A stretch of DNA of 64,000 bases from Rhizopus arrhizus (GCA_024220505.1 JAKZZE010000032.1:69501-133500); one strand, 5' to 3'. Counted from the first letter of the stretch, positions 23,419 to 35,046 are shown. Notes: generated by a model from the sequence alone, not told the origin. Made by a program: numbers and translations.

Positions 23419-24756
23419 ATGACCCTAGAGCCAAATTCAAAAGACAAAACACCACCACCTGGGAACCCTCCCCAAACAAACAACTGTGTACGAAATGCTT
23501 GGACCAAACCTCCAACCATCTCAAAGCAACAATCAAATTCAGCCAACAATAGCGAACCAGAACATACGCCTCAACCTATTTGGAAGCGTGGTTTTTCTGA
23601 GTATTCAGTGTTTTTTAATTTATCGAAAATGCAACATTTGATAAAGGAAGCGTCCTTTTACAGTGCTGTTCGCGAGACTCTCCCGTTTGATCACTTCCTT
23701 GGCCTTCGTCACTTGAAAGGTCCCAACCAAGGACTCTTAATTGAATACTCGCTCAGCTCAGAAGAAGACTGCAAACAATTGATTAACCATGGTGTCCAAG
23801 TTGACGATCAGCTTCTCAAACCGTTTCGATCACTGCCACCTGATGCAAACATTGTCCAACTACACCTTAGCAACCTTCCTTTCTTTGGAAGTGCCGATTA
23901 TTCCTGTGAACTTGAGAAAATTTTAGTACAGTACGGCAAAGTATTAAATGTATCCCTTAATGTTGAGAAACATTCCGGCATTTTTATTGGATCTGGTACG
24001 GCCGTCGTTTCCATCCCGTCATCTCCTGGAATGTACAGTGAATTGACGCACGAGGTTTCCTTTTTTGATCATGGTGTATTCCGTGCTACTTGGCCTAATA
24101 TGCCTGCGTTCTGTCGATACTGCCACAAGCCTGATCACTCACGTAAAGATTGTAGAGCTCGCCCTAACAATACGTGTCACACCTGTAACCAAGTCGGCCA
24201 CAATAGCAATCAATGCGAACACAATCATCGATCGATTGGCCGTAAACGACCTAAGATATTAGCGAAACCTACTACCACAAGACAGATTCCCCAGACCAAC
24301 ACGAACCTCAGTGCAACATCACAAGAACCACCAGCTAAAGAAACTAGCTCATTAGTTCAATCTGATATTCAATCAACCCATGACAATACTACATCTAGTA
24401 CTGAATCACCATCACCCATCAGTATCGAAGATACAGATAGTACCTCCGAGTTGTCCAACAAACATATTATCCCAAAACATTCAGATATAGATTACGCTAA
24501 TGACAACGAACAAATGGAATGTGATCAGAGTACCCCGCCTGACCAACCAACTTCAATAAACACTGTCGAAACTCCAGTAGATTCATTGACTATCGAAAAA
24601 TCCAGTACCACGACAATAACTGAATTCTTAGCTAAGCCGACAAACCAAAAACGATTAGCTTCAACATCCAGAATAGATAAAATAAAATCTACCGTCGCCA
24701 TACGCAGTTCTCCTCGTAAGAACAAAGGTGTGGCACCCAAACCCTATGATCATTAA
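23419..24756 (+). CDS. LINE-2 ORF1, CCHC zinc-knuckle nucleic-acid-binding protein
   Basis: An intact 445-residue frame. The first 55 residues are polar and disordered. Residues about 55-225 form a folded region of the kind that precedes knuckles in LINE ORF1 proteins (KRGFSEYSVFFN to FRATWPNMPAF). Two knuckles follow: CRYCHKPDHSRKDC and CHTCNQVGHNSNQC, both CX2CX4HX4C. The last 170 residues are Ser/Thr/Pro-rich and end in basic KNKGVAPKPYDH. In the LINE life cycle this protein packages the element RNA. It is one of two transposon frames in the window without a visible lesion, but its ORF2 partner is broken. Confidence 0.88.
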   Translation: MTLEPNSKDKTPPPGNPPQTNNCVRNAWTKPPTISKQQSNSANNSEPEHTPQPIWKRGFSEYSVFFNLSKMQHLIKEASFYSAVRETLPFDHFLGLRHLKGPNQGLLIEYSLSSEEDCKQLINHGVQVDDQLLKPFRSLPPDANIVQLHLSNLPFFGSADYSCELEKILVQYGKVLNVSLNVEKHSGIFIGSGTAVVSIPSSPGMYSELTHEVSFFDHGVFRATWPNMPAFCRYCHKPDHSRKDCRARPNNTCHTCNQVGHNSNQCEHNHRSIGRKRPKILAKPTTTRQIPQTNTNLSATSQEPPAKETSSLVQSDIQSTHDNTTSSTESPSPISIEDTDSTSELSNKHIIPKHSDIDYANDNEQMECDQSTPPDQPTSINTVETPVDSLTIEKSSTTTITEFLAKPTNQKRLASTSRIDKIKSTVAIRSSPRKNKGVAPKPYDH

Positions 24757-24935
24757 TTATGATAGAGAAATCTATCATAATTAAGATAGGCTCCCTTAAT
24801 TGCAGGAGTCTATTAATACCATCCAACCCGCAATTACGACAATCATTCATCCGCTACTTTCGTTCACTTAAGTATGACATTATGACCTTTCAATAAATAC
24901 ACGCCTCCGATCCTGAACTTCAATCAACACTTAAT

Positions 24936-27206
24936 ATGCTTATGCAGGCCAAATCAAGTTGCTGGTCTTACTATTGTGGTATCGTTTCATTCAATCCTCA
25001 TACTACATTAAAGCCAGTTTTATCAAGTATAGATCATCGAATATTAGTTACCTTAATGGAACATACAAACTTTACGTTCTCACCGTTCTACATTCTTACA
25101 ATATATGCACCAGCCAGCGCAACGGATAGACGCTTGTTTTTGGAATCAATAGTACAATTTCCTTTTGTACATTCACTAATTACCAACCCGTCTAGTCGAC
25201 TCATCATCAGGGGTGACTTCAATTACTCATCAAACAATGCCTCGCAGTAGCCGTTTCTGGGAGCACCCACCTCTTGGAAAGATCTAGTACAAAATCACCT
25301 AAAAGATGTTATACAATCAAATAATCCACATGATGAACCACTATCAACATTCCGTAGAGGTGCATCAACCAGCAGCACGATTGATTATACCTTCACATTC
25401 GATAGTTTTTCGACTCTAGTTCATTCAACGTCTGTCGATTTCCTCAATCGCTCTTGGACAGATCATGCCCTGTTATCTATGTCACTAAAGATAACGAGTA
25501 CCAACCAAGGACCTGGACTATGGAGACTAAATCCTTCGTTAGTTAAGAATGAACGATTTATCAGTAAACTGCAGGCTGCTCTAGAATCATTTCAGGAAAC
25601 TATTCACCGTTTCAACACCCCACAAGATACGTGGGAGGGCATCAAGGCTCTAGTTAAAAATACAGCACGCTCTTTTGGTAGACGCCGAGCATCCTGGCGC
25701 TCACAACAGATTTGAAAATTGCAAAGCAAGCGTAACAGAATTTTACGTCAATACAAGGTTTCAGGTATACTCAATCAACTCCTTCCTCAAATTGAATCGC
25801 AGATTGGTAACCTGCAAAACGAAATTGCTGCAAATAATATCCTTCGTGCTGGTAAACATTGGCGAGAACATGGTGAAACGTCTGCTGGTTACCTCAAGCG
25901 AAAAATCCAGACTAGAGCAGTTTGTCGACATATTTCCAGCTTAAAACAGGATGAGGAATCCACTCCTACCTCCGATCCTACGGAAATGAAACGAATCACT
26001 CAAGGATTCTATACGAGGCTCTATGCTCCTGATGCTCCTGTCAACGATGATATCGAAACTCTCTTAGGGGAAATACCTACGACAACATCTTTGACAGAGG
26101 CAGTGGCATCTCATCTCATGACCTCAGTTACCATAACCGAACTTTTGAAGAACGTACACCACTGTCCTAATTCAAGCAGCCTGGGTAAGGATGGCATTCC
26201 ATATGAAATGTTACGGTTCCTATTAGCCCAAGATTCTCTCCAGCCGATTATACTGCAAGTTTACAACGAGGCATTAACTCTTAGTAAATTTCCTGCTAGC
26301 TGGACCACAACCTGCACCGTGCTGCTTCCTAAGAAAGGCGACCCTACATTGCTACGAAACTGGAGGCCGATTTCTCTCATCAACTCAGATGCTAAAGTAT
26401 TCTCTCGTATACTTGCCAACCGCATCACGTTCCCCACCAATCGACTTATCAGCCCTATGCAATCAGGATTCCTACCTAGACGCTTTATTGGCGATAATGG
26501 GCTAACTGTGCAACTGATCAAAGCAGAAGCCGAAAGGCGTTCATCTACGGAGATTGGATTGTTATTGGATCAAGAAAAAGCCTATGACCGAGTACATCCA
26601 GAACACTTGTCGAACGTCATGATTCGCCTAGGATTTCCGTCACAGCTCGTGGATAGCATAATTTCGTTGTTCTTCACAACCCGGATACAAGTGAACCTTA
26701 ATGGCTTCCTGACACACCCGCTCACTCAACAACGAGGCCTTCGGCAAAGGGATTCATTGTCTCCTGTACTATTCAACATCGCGTTCGATCCTTTTCTAAG
26801 GTCCTTAGCAAATGATGACGAATTCCCTGGGTTTTCATTTTCATCCCCGGTTATTCAAGGGCAACAAACATCTCCTCCTCCTCCCGTGAAACTATTGGCA
26901 TACGCTGACGATGTTATAGTTTTTCTAACAAACCCACTTGATTTCACAAGGTTGACTATAAATACGATCAATACGCAGGAGCCTCCAATGCGAAACTGAA
27001 CATATCCAAGACCACAGCAATCTCACTTTCTGGTGAAACGCACGAAGGTTGGAAATCCTTTCTGTTAGCAAACGGAGTAGAAACATGGCACGGCTTACTC
27101 TCGAATAACCCAGTCCGATACCTAGGCTACTCGCTGTATTCATCCATTGCACAGCGTGACTCTTTCACTGCTTCCTTAACACAGAAAATCCAGAATGTAT
27201 GTAACA
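24936..27206 (+). pseudogene. LINE-2 ORF2, endonuclease and reverse transcriptase with several stops
   Basis: Continuous similarity runs in one frame from 24936. The endonuclease has ILTIYAPAS and IIRGDFNYSS, and SWTDHALLSM carries the DH pair. Stops are at 25248-25250 (TAG) and 25713-25715 (TGA, where LINE-1 has Leu). Reverse transcriptase is open from 25719 to 26999 with VLLPKKGD, LLLDQEKAYDRV and YADD. The usual QGDPLS is QRDSLS, so even this domain may be impaired. A frameshift near 26965 moves the last part (NISKTTAISLSGETHEGW to QKIQNV) to another frame before truncation. Confidence 0.87.
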
Positions 27207-27576
27207 TACAGTGGGTGAAAAAACTCTAAAAACGTTATGATATTATTAGCGTTTTTGGTTGTTCTGTTTTACCAAATTAGTGTATCACCATGAAATTTTG
27301 CACATATGTAGCACTAATAGTAACATATTGTATGCTGCATTTTCAATCTCCGATGATAAATATTGATCCGAAATCAACTGTTAAAAAAAGACTGCTTTAT
27401 TTTTAGAGTTTTTTCACTTCCATAAATGTCGGATACTCGGACCGACAGACAGATTTTGCGGTCTTTCATTGACATATTATGAGTCATAAGGACTCTAAAA
27501 GTATAAAAAAAGTCATTTTTCTCTTTTTCTTAAAATTTTTCCATTTAATTTTTTAAATTTCCTAAACACTTCAATC

Positions 27577-29019
27577 ATGCCTAAATCTCTCTCAGCTGAC
27601 ATCAAAAACGATATAAAGTCCGCTCTACTTTCCGGAAAAGACTGTATGGATGTTGCAAACCGCTTTGGGGTTACGTATGCAACAGTTAATAACTATGCGA
27701 ACAAGTTTTTCCCTAACCGACAGCGTGGACTTGGTGGTAGACCGATAGTTGTGTCCACTCAGACGAATAGATTCATCAAACTTCAGGTTGTACAAGGCCA
27801 ACTCAAGACTGCGAGGGAAGTACATGACAAACTCATGGAGCTGGGGTATTCCATATCATACAAAACCGCCATAAACGTATTAAAATCGATGAACTTCTTT
27901 TCTGCGATTAAGGTCAAAAAGCCTTTGTTAACCACAAAACAAATAAAGAGACGGCTAGCATGGGCCAAAAAGTACCAAAACTGGACTACAGATGACTGGC
28001 GACGTGTACTGTTCTCTGATGAAACAAAAGTCAACATTTGGGGCTCTGACGGATGCAAGCATTATTGGTCAAGACCAGGGGACCCTCTTAAGCCTCACCA
28101 TATCGACGTAACAGTCAAGCATGGAGGCGGTAGTTTAATGATGTGGGGGTGCATGACGTATGAGGGACCTGGGTACGCCTGTCAAATATACGATGGAACT
28201 ATGAATTCGGATCTTTACCAACATATATTGGACACAACACTTCGGTAAACAATGGAATACTATGGTATGGATTGGTCTACAGTATATTTTCAGCACGATG
28301 GTGATCCAAAGCATCGTTCCAAGTCAACCATTCAATGTGATGTATCCATCATTCATAACTCGATATGAAAACCGTATTAATAAGCTACATGTAAAATATA
28401 TCCAATAGATAGGCTACAGGTTAATTCGGATAATCTTCATTAAGGATAAGATGCTGCGTAATTGCACGGTTAAATTATATTAAATCCAGGGACTAAATCA
28501 CAGTCAATCGCAGTCAATCATATACGAGTATTCTATGGATAAATGCTTATGATAACAAAGATAACAATGGAGGAACACGTAACCATTATCTATTTGTCAT
28601 CAGTTATATCATACTCATTAATTATTAATCCATGACATGAAATATTATCCGTGTATGAAAAGTATAAATAGAGTATCATTTTCTTATTAAATAAAGCAAT
28701 CTCTTCATCGAGTCTCGTCCTCTCTTGTTCTTTTCTATTCTTGGATAAATCACAATGGCTAAATGCTAATAGAGTCAGCTATATTGATGACTGGCCAGCC
28801 CAAAGTCCTGATCTTAACCCAATTGAGCACCTCTGGCATCATTTGAAGTTGAAGCTATCGTTATATGACAAGAACGCCAAAGGTGTTTATGAATTGTGGG
28901 AAAGAGTCGAAAAGGAACGGAACTCCTTTGGTAAAGAAGTTTGCAGAAGGTATATTGACACTATGTCTGCACGTAATAAGGCAGTAATCGATGCCAATGG
29001 TGGATCTACGAAGTATTAA
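27577..29019 (+). pseudogene. Tc1 transposase with one TAA and an LTR insertion
   Basis: The start MPKSLSADIKNDIKSALL is at 27577. FSDETK holds the first Asp. TAA at 28246-28248 interrupts just before TMEYYGMDW. The second motif QHDGDPKH follows, then the solo LTR at 28338-28752. The frame resumes at 28758 in the same phase with YIDDWPAQSPDLNPIEHLW (Glu) and ends at 29019. The LTR plus its duplication is 420 bp, so the frame is preserved across it. A sister of the truncated transposase at 10018-10901. Confidence 0.9.
28338..28752 (+). repeat. Solo LTR (415 bp) with CAATG target duplication
   Basis: TGATGTATCC to GGATAAATCA, flanked by CAATG at 28333-28337 and 28753-28757. The perfect duplication and near identity to the LTRs at 34632 and 41720 show a recent insertion that later lost its body by LTR-LTR recombination. 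Confidence 0.96.
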
Positions 29020-29256
29020 GTCATCTATAACATACTAAAAGTAAAAGGAAAAAACTCTAAAAATAAACCTACAACACTTCCATCACTTTTGCGGACGGTT
29101 AAATAATATTCTGAGATTAAAGCTTTCAGGAGATGTAACAGAAAGCCAAACAAGCATGTCATAAAGTTGTTGCATCATCTAAGTCACTATACATGCTCAC
29201 AGAGGCTAAAAACAGAAAAAATGTCTGACGTTTTTAGAGTTTTTTCACCCACTGTA

Positions 29257-30585
29257 TATTTTCAAGATGTTCAATAGGAACTTCATTCGCAGCATCAACA
29301 ATTCTTTCTTGTAGAGTTTCGGTATCTTTGAGCTTTTGACGTCTAACTTTACGTTTAACTAATGCCCAAAATTGCTCGATGGGATTGAGCTCTGGCGAAT
29401 ATGGAGGAAGATACACACATTTATATTCTTTATTTCTCTCATTGAGAATATCTTCTATTTCTTTATGAATTGGTGCATTATCCATAATGAAATAATACCC
29501 TCTCATTCGGTCATACTTATCTAAAATATCCAAGGTTTCTCGCAAGAATCGCATGTAATGACCAGCTGGTGTGCCTTTTGGACCATCTTCATTAGAAGCT
29601 ACAGGATTTTTTCTTTTTTACCCCCCTGTATCTTTCTTACTTTTGGAGGTTGCTTTGGTACACGAATACTTAAGTTTATCACTCCTACAGAAGATATAGC
29701 ACCAAGAATAGTATGCGAAGGTGCTTTTGTCGTAGGAGTGGTGGTCACTGCCATTTGTCCCCTAGGAGCCCAGGCTCTACTTGGTTTCAGATTAATATCA
29801 AAACCAGCTTCATCAATAAAAACACAATTTTTGGAAAAATCCATATCCGTATTGCTCCATTTGACGACCCAGTCATAACGGTTTTGGATATTATCCACGT
29901 TTGCTCTTGCCTCCGGCCAACATGTAGTTTGCTTCAAGCTAAGATTACAATCATCTCTCATAAACTCGTGCACTCTTGACTTTTTAATTTCGAGACCAGC
30001 AAATTTGTTTGTGAGCATGTCGACAACATCCTGAATGTAAGCATTTGGATCATTGTCAAAAGATTCAATTAGACTTTGCTTATGCTCATCCTGCAACTTA
30101 CTTTTAGGTCTGTTTTGACTATTTGTTTTCTTCTCAAGAGTAAAAGAATCTGGATCTTCTTGTAGCTTCTTCCACCAAGTGCGAGCAGTGCTTTCTTTGA
30201 CATCAGCTTTTCGGGCAGCTGCAGCAACAGACATTACATGTTGGATTTTGTAATGAAAAAAAAGCTCTTTCGAGGCTAGCGTATATTCCATATACTTCTT
30301 TGATCGAGTGGCTCTTACATCCATGACGATGTCTTTGCTTTGTTCAGATTGTTTTTGATCCGTGGGTGCACTAGCCTTTTTTTCAAGGTACGAATCGAGG
30401 TTAACCAATTGCCTTACAGCAAAAGGGTCTGGTTTCTCATCCACAACGTCCATAGCTTCATGTCCAGCCTCATCGAAAATATTTCCTTGGCCATCTTCTT
30501 TCAAGAATACTAGTTTAGACATTTCACAGTTTTTTAAAAATAAAGTGTGAAATGATTTTCTCACAATCCGCGAAATGAACTTCAA
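29257..30585 (-). pseudogene. IS630-like DDE transposase, frameshifted and 3'-truncated
   Basis: Two frames make one protein: 30585-29599 and 29554-29257. The likely start is the internal Met at about 30519 (MSKLVFLKEDG). A helix-turn-helix region (VMSVAAAARKADVKESTARTWW) precedes the catalytic domain with CVFIDEAGFD (Asp), FIMDNAPIHK (Asp) and YSPELNPIEQFW (Glu). The change between the two parts is -1 within a stretch of G and A runs near 29610-29630. The end is cut at the TA bordering the element at 27209-29254. No inverted repeat was recognised on the 5' side. Confidence 0.85.
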
Positions 30586-30755
30586 ACAACCAATGAATTT
30601 TATTTGGTAAGTCCCCCAATTTTTATTTGAAAGTCCGTACTTTTTTTTATAAAATCCTCACATTGGGAGTGGAACGACTGTACGAGGTAAAAGAATGCAT
30701 ATTCGGAGCTTAATTGAGGCCAGCGATCTCCGGGACCTATCTTTTGCCCTTGCCG
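30586..30755. other. Short junction sequence
   Basis: It lies between the IS630-like start and the gag fragment. No feature was recognised. The gag-like sequence begins abruptly at about 30756. Confidence 0.3.
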
Positions 30756-31048
30756 CATCGAATCCACTGAGGCTCAAGTCCACGCCTCAAGAGAGCTGTT
30801 AACCATCAGTATGCAGCTTGATGAGTCTGTGGAAAAATACACTGACCGCTTCTTGAAGCTCAAGCGTGAAGCCACTCCGGTAGCTGATGATTTTTTGGCT
30901 ATTTTGTTTGTGAACTCCCTCACAAGTAGCCTCCAAAATCATGTCAACATGGCCATCATCAGTCTTGATCAGGAAGCAAAGAATGACATAAACCTCCTTT
31001 CGAGTATCGCAAGAAAGTTCCATACAAAACAACAGACCTTGCCCAATA
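30756..31048 (+). pseudogene. Gag fragment of the chromovirus, plus-strand copy
   Basis: The segment DESVEKYTDRFLKLKREATP through SSIARKFHTKQQTLP is almost the same as the middle of the Gag at 40566-41669. It is cut on the right at the TA where the element 31049-43468 begins and on the left at about 30756. It has the same orientation as the pol fragment at 43471-45528 on the far side of that element. Confidence 0.9.
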
Positions 31049-31195
31049 CAGTGGCCGTCAAAATTGGTCGCATGTTTTCATATTTTGCCTATACACGTTG
31101 TGGTCTACTTCATTTCTTAGTTTATAGCAACTTAATATACACCATTCGAAAGAGCAAACTCTGGGTAATACTATGGTAGTGCAAATATTGCAGTA

Positions 31196-32798
31196 CAGTA
31201 AGGGACAAAATCAGTCCGTTTTTTGGTTTTTTCGCAATGCCTCGCCGGGAATTAAACTTAGGGCTTCGCTTTGCTGACGAAACATGTGCACGCAAGCTAG
31301 ACAAAATTATTGGTGTAACCTAATTGCTTCTACCACCATTTTCTCTGTAGTTATGGCGGAAAAAGTGATTTTCCGTGATTGTTGCTAACGCCCGATTTTG
31401 CATTAGACACCATATCTCCAGAAACAGTCACTGGACTGACTTGAGATTTAGTTTGGTACGTCTTATGACGTCAGTGAACGCTAACGTGTTCTCATATTTT
31501 AGCTTCTTTTATTTTTTTACATTTTTTCTTTTTCCTCATTTACCTCATCTCAGATTAGCCAAACACGCCATGACAGCAAAGAATGCCGACAAACATGCCC
31601 AAATTGAAAACATGTTGAACCACTCCATTCCATGGGATGTAATTAAAAAAAAAGTAGGCTGTGGAAAGTCCATGATTCGAAGAATTTCAAGGAAAACCAA
31701 GTTGCAGTCAAAAAATAGCGCGGGTAGACATCGTTTACTCACACCTAGGGAGGAAACCAAAGCAGCTAGAGACATAAGACTTGGCCTATCTAAACGCGCA
31801 GCCGATGCTTCCTTTGGCGTTAAAAAACCAGATCAAATGGTCAATCCAAAAACAATTGCTCGTACTTTGAAACGCAAAGGTCTAAAATCGACTAAGAAAA
31901 AGACGGTACTTCCACTTAATAATGACTAGCAAAAGGCACGATATGATTGGGCAAAGGCTCATAAAGACTGGTCTGAGACTGATTGGGAACGCGTTGTCTT
32001 TTCTGATGAGACAAAGATCCAAAAAAGAGGGTCTAATGGCCTAGAATACGCTTGGAAAGAGGATAATGCACCTTATCGAGACCATCACTACAAAAAGAAA
32101 CATGCTTATGGAGGAGGCGGGATCATGCTTTGGAGTTGCATAACTATACATGGAGGGGGCTACATGTCCTGGCTACAAAGTAATGTAAGTGGTGAGCTAT
32201 ACACGTCAGTACTTGAGGAGGAATACAAGGAGACATTGAATTATTATGGCCTGCAAAGTAAGGACATGATCTTTCAACAAGATAATGCAAGCATCCATTG
32301 TGCTTCAGCTCCTTCAAAATGGTTCCAAAAGAACAAGATTAAGCTCCTGAGTTGGCCAGCATACTCCCCTGACCTTAACCCAATTGAAAATGCATGGGCC
32401 ATGCTTAAAAAGAAGGAACAGATGACAAGACCACCTTCTTCTGTGGTTGAGACTGACCAAGCATTTTTTGACCGGGTTTCGAAGCTTTGGTATGACCTAG
32501 CAACTCCAGAGTACTGTAGAAACCTTATTCACTCTATGCCCCGTCGAGTTCGGGACGTAATCCAGCGTAAGGGCCGCGATACCAAGTACTAATCGAAATT
32601 CAAAAAAATAAAAATACATTATTTTCAATATATCTTCTTATAACATGGCGGAAAATAAAAAATACCATTTCCGACAAATATTGTCAACTTTGTTGAAGGA
32701 AGAGACAAATTTTTCGTCAGCAAAGCAGAGCTCTAAGCTTAATTCCCGGCGAGGCATTGCGAAAAAACCAAAAAACGGACTGATTTTGTCCCTTACTG
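31196..32798 (+). mobile_element. Tc1/mariner element G
   Basis: 1603 bp, TA-flanked (31194-31195 and 32799-32800), ends CAGTAAGGGACAAAATCAG. The inverted repeats extend about 95 bp and include a shared stretch around GCAATGCCTCGCCGGG. It lies in the left inverted repeat of F, which reads continuously without it. Confidence 0.92.
31570..32592 (+). pseudogene. Tc1 transposase of G, one in-frame TAG
   Basis: ATG at 31570 (MTAKNADKHAQIENML). TAG at 31927-31929 breaks the frame between the DNA-binding half and the catalytic domain. The latter is otherwise open to 32592 with FSDETK, QQDNASIH and LNPIENAW, ending MPRRVRDVIQRKG. A single substitution separates it from an open frame. It is more diverged from the other transposases here than they are from each other (for example KIQKRGSNGLEY in place of the usual NVWGSDG). 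Confidence 0.88.
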
Positions 32799-33027
32799 TA
32801 AAGGCAGTGTATTGGTAATAACTGGCCCTCAAAGTCCGACGGCACATGCGACCAATTTTGACGGCGTTTACAAGTGACATAATATAGTCATAAAAATGTG
32901 ACTTAATTGCAGATTTTTTATATTTTTTTCTTCTCTTTCTTCTATTATTATAATATTGTTTACATGTAAGTGTTTTGTTGCTACATTGCGACACCTCATT
33001 AAGAAATTACACCATTGCAGATTCGAC

Positions 33028-34047
33028 ATGCGCGCAATTGCAACTGACAAAGTAAACAGCATTTCCTCATTGCTAAGATCCAAGAAGTCAAACAGCAAAG
33101 TAGCAAAACAAGTTGGTGTTAGTCGTACTACTGTTCAGAAGTACCGCTCATCTCTGAAGATGAGTGGAAATGTTAATGAAGCTGGTCGTCCATCCCTAAT
33201 TAGTCAACGCATGGTAAACTACATCCAGAGATTAGTCACCTTGGGAAGAAAAAATAATGCTGTAGAGATCCAAAAAGCTCTAAAAGAAGAATTTGGAATG
33301 TCTGTAAGTGACAGTACCGTACGCCGCGTCCTTAAAAAAGCTGGCTTCATAGCATTTGTCAAGCCTCAAAAACCATTGCTACGAAGCCAAAACATCATGA
33401 AACGCCTTCAATGGGCTAAATCGCACCAACATTGGACTGTGGACGACTGGAAACGGGTCATATTCTCAGATGAGACCAAAATAAATCGTTTTGGATCCGA
33501 TGGAAAGGCTTATACATGGAAACTACCCCATGAGGAGTTGAACTCGCGACATGTACAGCAAACCGTCAAGCATGGGGGTGGCAATATTATGGTCTGGAGC
33601 TGCATTACATGGGACGGCGTTGGGTGGATAGTTGATGTAGGTCATCGTATGAATAGCGAGGCCTATCTTGAGGTCTTAAAAGATGACTTACTGAAGACAA
33701 TGGAGAGTTATGGCTTGGATTCTTCCAAAATAGTGTTTCAGCAGGATAATGATCCGAAGCATACATCGAAGGTGGTGAAAGAATGGATTGACCAGCAGCC
33801 TTTCGAGGTATTGGAATGGCCTCCTCAGTCCCCAGACCTAAATCCTATAGAGCATATGTGGGCGCATTTAAAGAGAGAGCTATTTCATAGCTATGATGCA
33901 CCACCAAGTAGTATGCATGAGCTATGGGAGCGTATAGGTCAGACCTGGTATGCCATTTCTAAAGAGGAATGTCAGAAATACATCGAAAGTATGCCTAAAA
34001 GGTGTGCTGCAGTTATTAAAGCAAAAGGTCGTTGGACTAAGTATTGA
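33028..34047 (+). CDS. Intact Tc1/mariner DD34E transposase (element F)
   Basis: The full-length transposase has 339 residues from MRAIATDK at 33028. An in-frame ATG at 32956 is less likely because it lies against the inverted repeat and adds residues not seen in relatives. The N-terminal helix-turn-helix region contains NSKVAKQVGVSRTTVQKY, and a second helical region follows to about residue 115. The catalytic triad is Asp in FSDETK, Asp in QQDNDPKH and Glu in LNPIEH, with 34 residues between the last two. The C-terminal ELWERIGQTW and SMPKRC are complete. It would cut and paste the element at TA sites in the nucleus. It is the only uninterrupted transposase in the window. Its own element is disrupted by two insertions, so it would act mainly on other copies. 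Confidence 0.93.
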   Translation: MRAIATDKVNSISSLLRSKKSNSKVAKQVGVSRTTVQKYRSSLKMSGNVNEAGRPSLISQRMVNYIQRLVTLGRKNNAVEIQKALKEEFGMSVSDSTVRRVLKKAGFIAFVKPQKPLLRSQNIMKRLQWAKSHQHWTVDDWKRVIFSDETKINRFGSDGKAYTWKLPHEELNSRHVQQTVKHGGGNIMVWSCITWDGVGWIVDVGHRMNSEAYLEVLKDDLLKTMESYGLDSSKIVFQQDNDPKHTSKVVKEWIDQQPFEVLEWPPQSPDLNPIEHMWAHLKRELFHSYDAPPSSMHELWERIGQTWYAISKEECQKYIESMPKRCAAVIKAKGRWTKY

Positions 34048-34631
34048 TTTTTTTAAATAAAGTGTGTCAAAATGTTTACTTACAGTAGGTGGAAAAATGG
34101 TCCGGATGTTTTTAAATTATTCCCAAATATCGCTATAGCTTTACCAAATCTCAATCAAATTGAACAGAACAAACATTATTTTGAAGAGAAATCATTACGT
34201 TATCTTTAGTAAAAATTTGATATGTCACACAAAAGTTCAAAGGGAGCTACAAAAGATCAAATATTTCAGCAACATCCGGACCATTTTTCAGGGTGCTCCA
34301 TAATATCTGCTAGTAGTCCGTATATCCCCCTTTTGCTTGAATAACAGCCTTGATTCTATCCGGCATACTGTCTATATAATTTCTACAATCATCTTTTGTA
34401 AATCTCGCCCATTGTTCTTCGATTCGATCCCATAGTTCATGTACGCCTTTAGCTCTGGTTTCATACGCACTTAACCTTAGCTTCAGGTGATGCCAAATGT
34501 GTTCAATCGGGTTTAGATCAGGGCTCTGAGCTGGCCAACTGTAAACAGACTTGCTGTCGAAGTTGTTTACTTCAAACCAAGCTTTTGCGACCTTTGACGT
34601 ATGTTTCGGATCGTTATCCTGCTGGAAGTAG

Positions 34632-35046
34632 TGATTTATCCAAGAATAGAAAGGAACAAGAGAGGACGAGACTCGATAAAGAGATTGCTTTATTTAATAA
34701 GAAAATGATACTCTATTTATACTTTTCATACACGGATAATATTTCATGTCATGGATTAATAATTAATGAGTATGATATAACTGATGACAAATAGATAATG
34801 GTTACGTGTTCTTCCATTGTTATCTTTGTCATCATAAGCATTTATCCATAGAATACTCGTATATGATTGACTGCGATTGACTGTGATTTAGTTCCTGGAT
34901 TTAATATAATTTAACCGTGCAATTACGCAGCATCTTATCCTTAATGAAGATTATCCGAATTAACCTGTAGCCTATCTATTGGATATATTTTACATGTAGC
35001 TTATTAATACTGTTTTCATATCGAGTTATGAATGATGGATACATCA
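34632..35046 (-). repeat. 3' LTR of the minus-strand chromovirus
   Basis: 415 bp, TG...CA at both borders, adjacent to the purine-rich tract 35047-35060. On the minus strand it contains a TATAAATAG promoter box and AATAAAG about 20 bp downstream. Confidence 0.96.

Larger units (their letters stand above)
23230..27208 (+). mobile_element. LINE-2: non-LTR retrotransposon with ORF1 and broken ORF2, 3'-truncated
   Basis: A short 5' region (23230-23418) is followed by ORF1 with two CCHC knuckles and ORF2 with endonuclease and reverse transcriptase. The element is cut at the TA (27207-27208) that borders the DNA element at 27209, and its zinc-finger C-terminus and tail are absent. Layout fits endonuclease-bearing fungal LINEs (Tad/L1-like). 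I cannot place the clade further. Confidence 0.88.
27209..29254 (+). mobile_element. Tc1/mariner element carrying a solo LTR, with non-matching flanks
   Basis: The ends CAGTGGGTGAAAAAACTC and the inverse are flanked by TA (27207-27208 and 29255-29256). Inverted copies of the tip lie at about 27398-27420 and 29046-29063, giving palindromic ends. Without the solo LTR and its 5-bp duplication it is about 1626 bp. The left flank is LINE-2 and the right flank is an IS630-like transposase, each cut at the TA. Confidence 0.92.
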
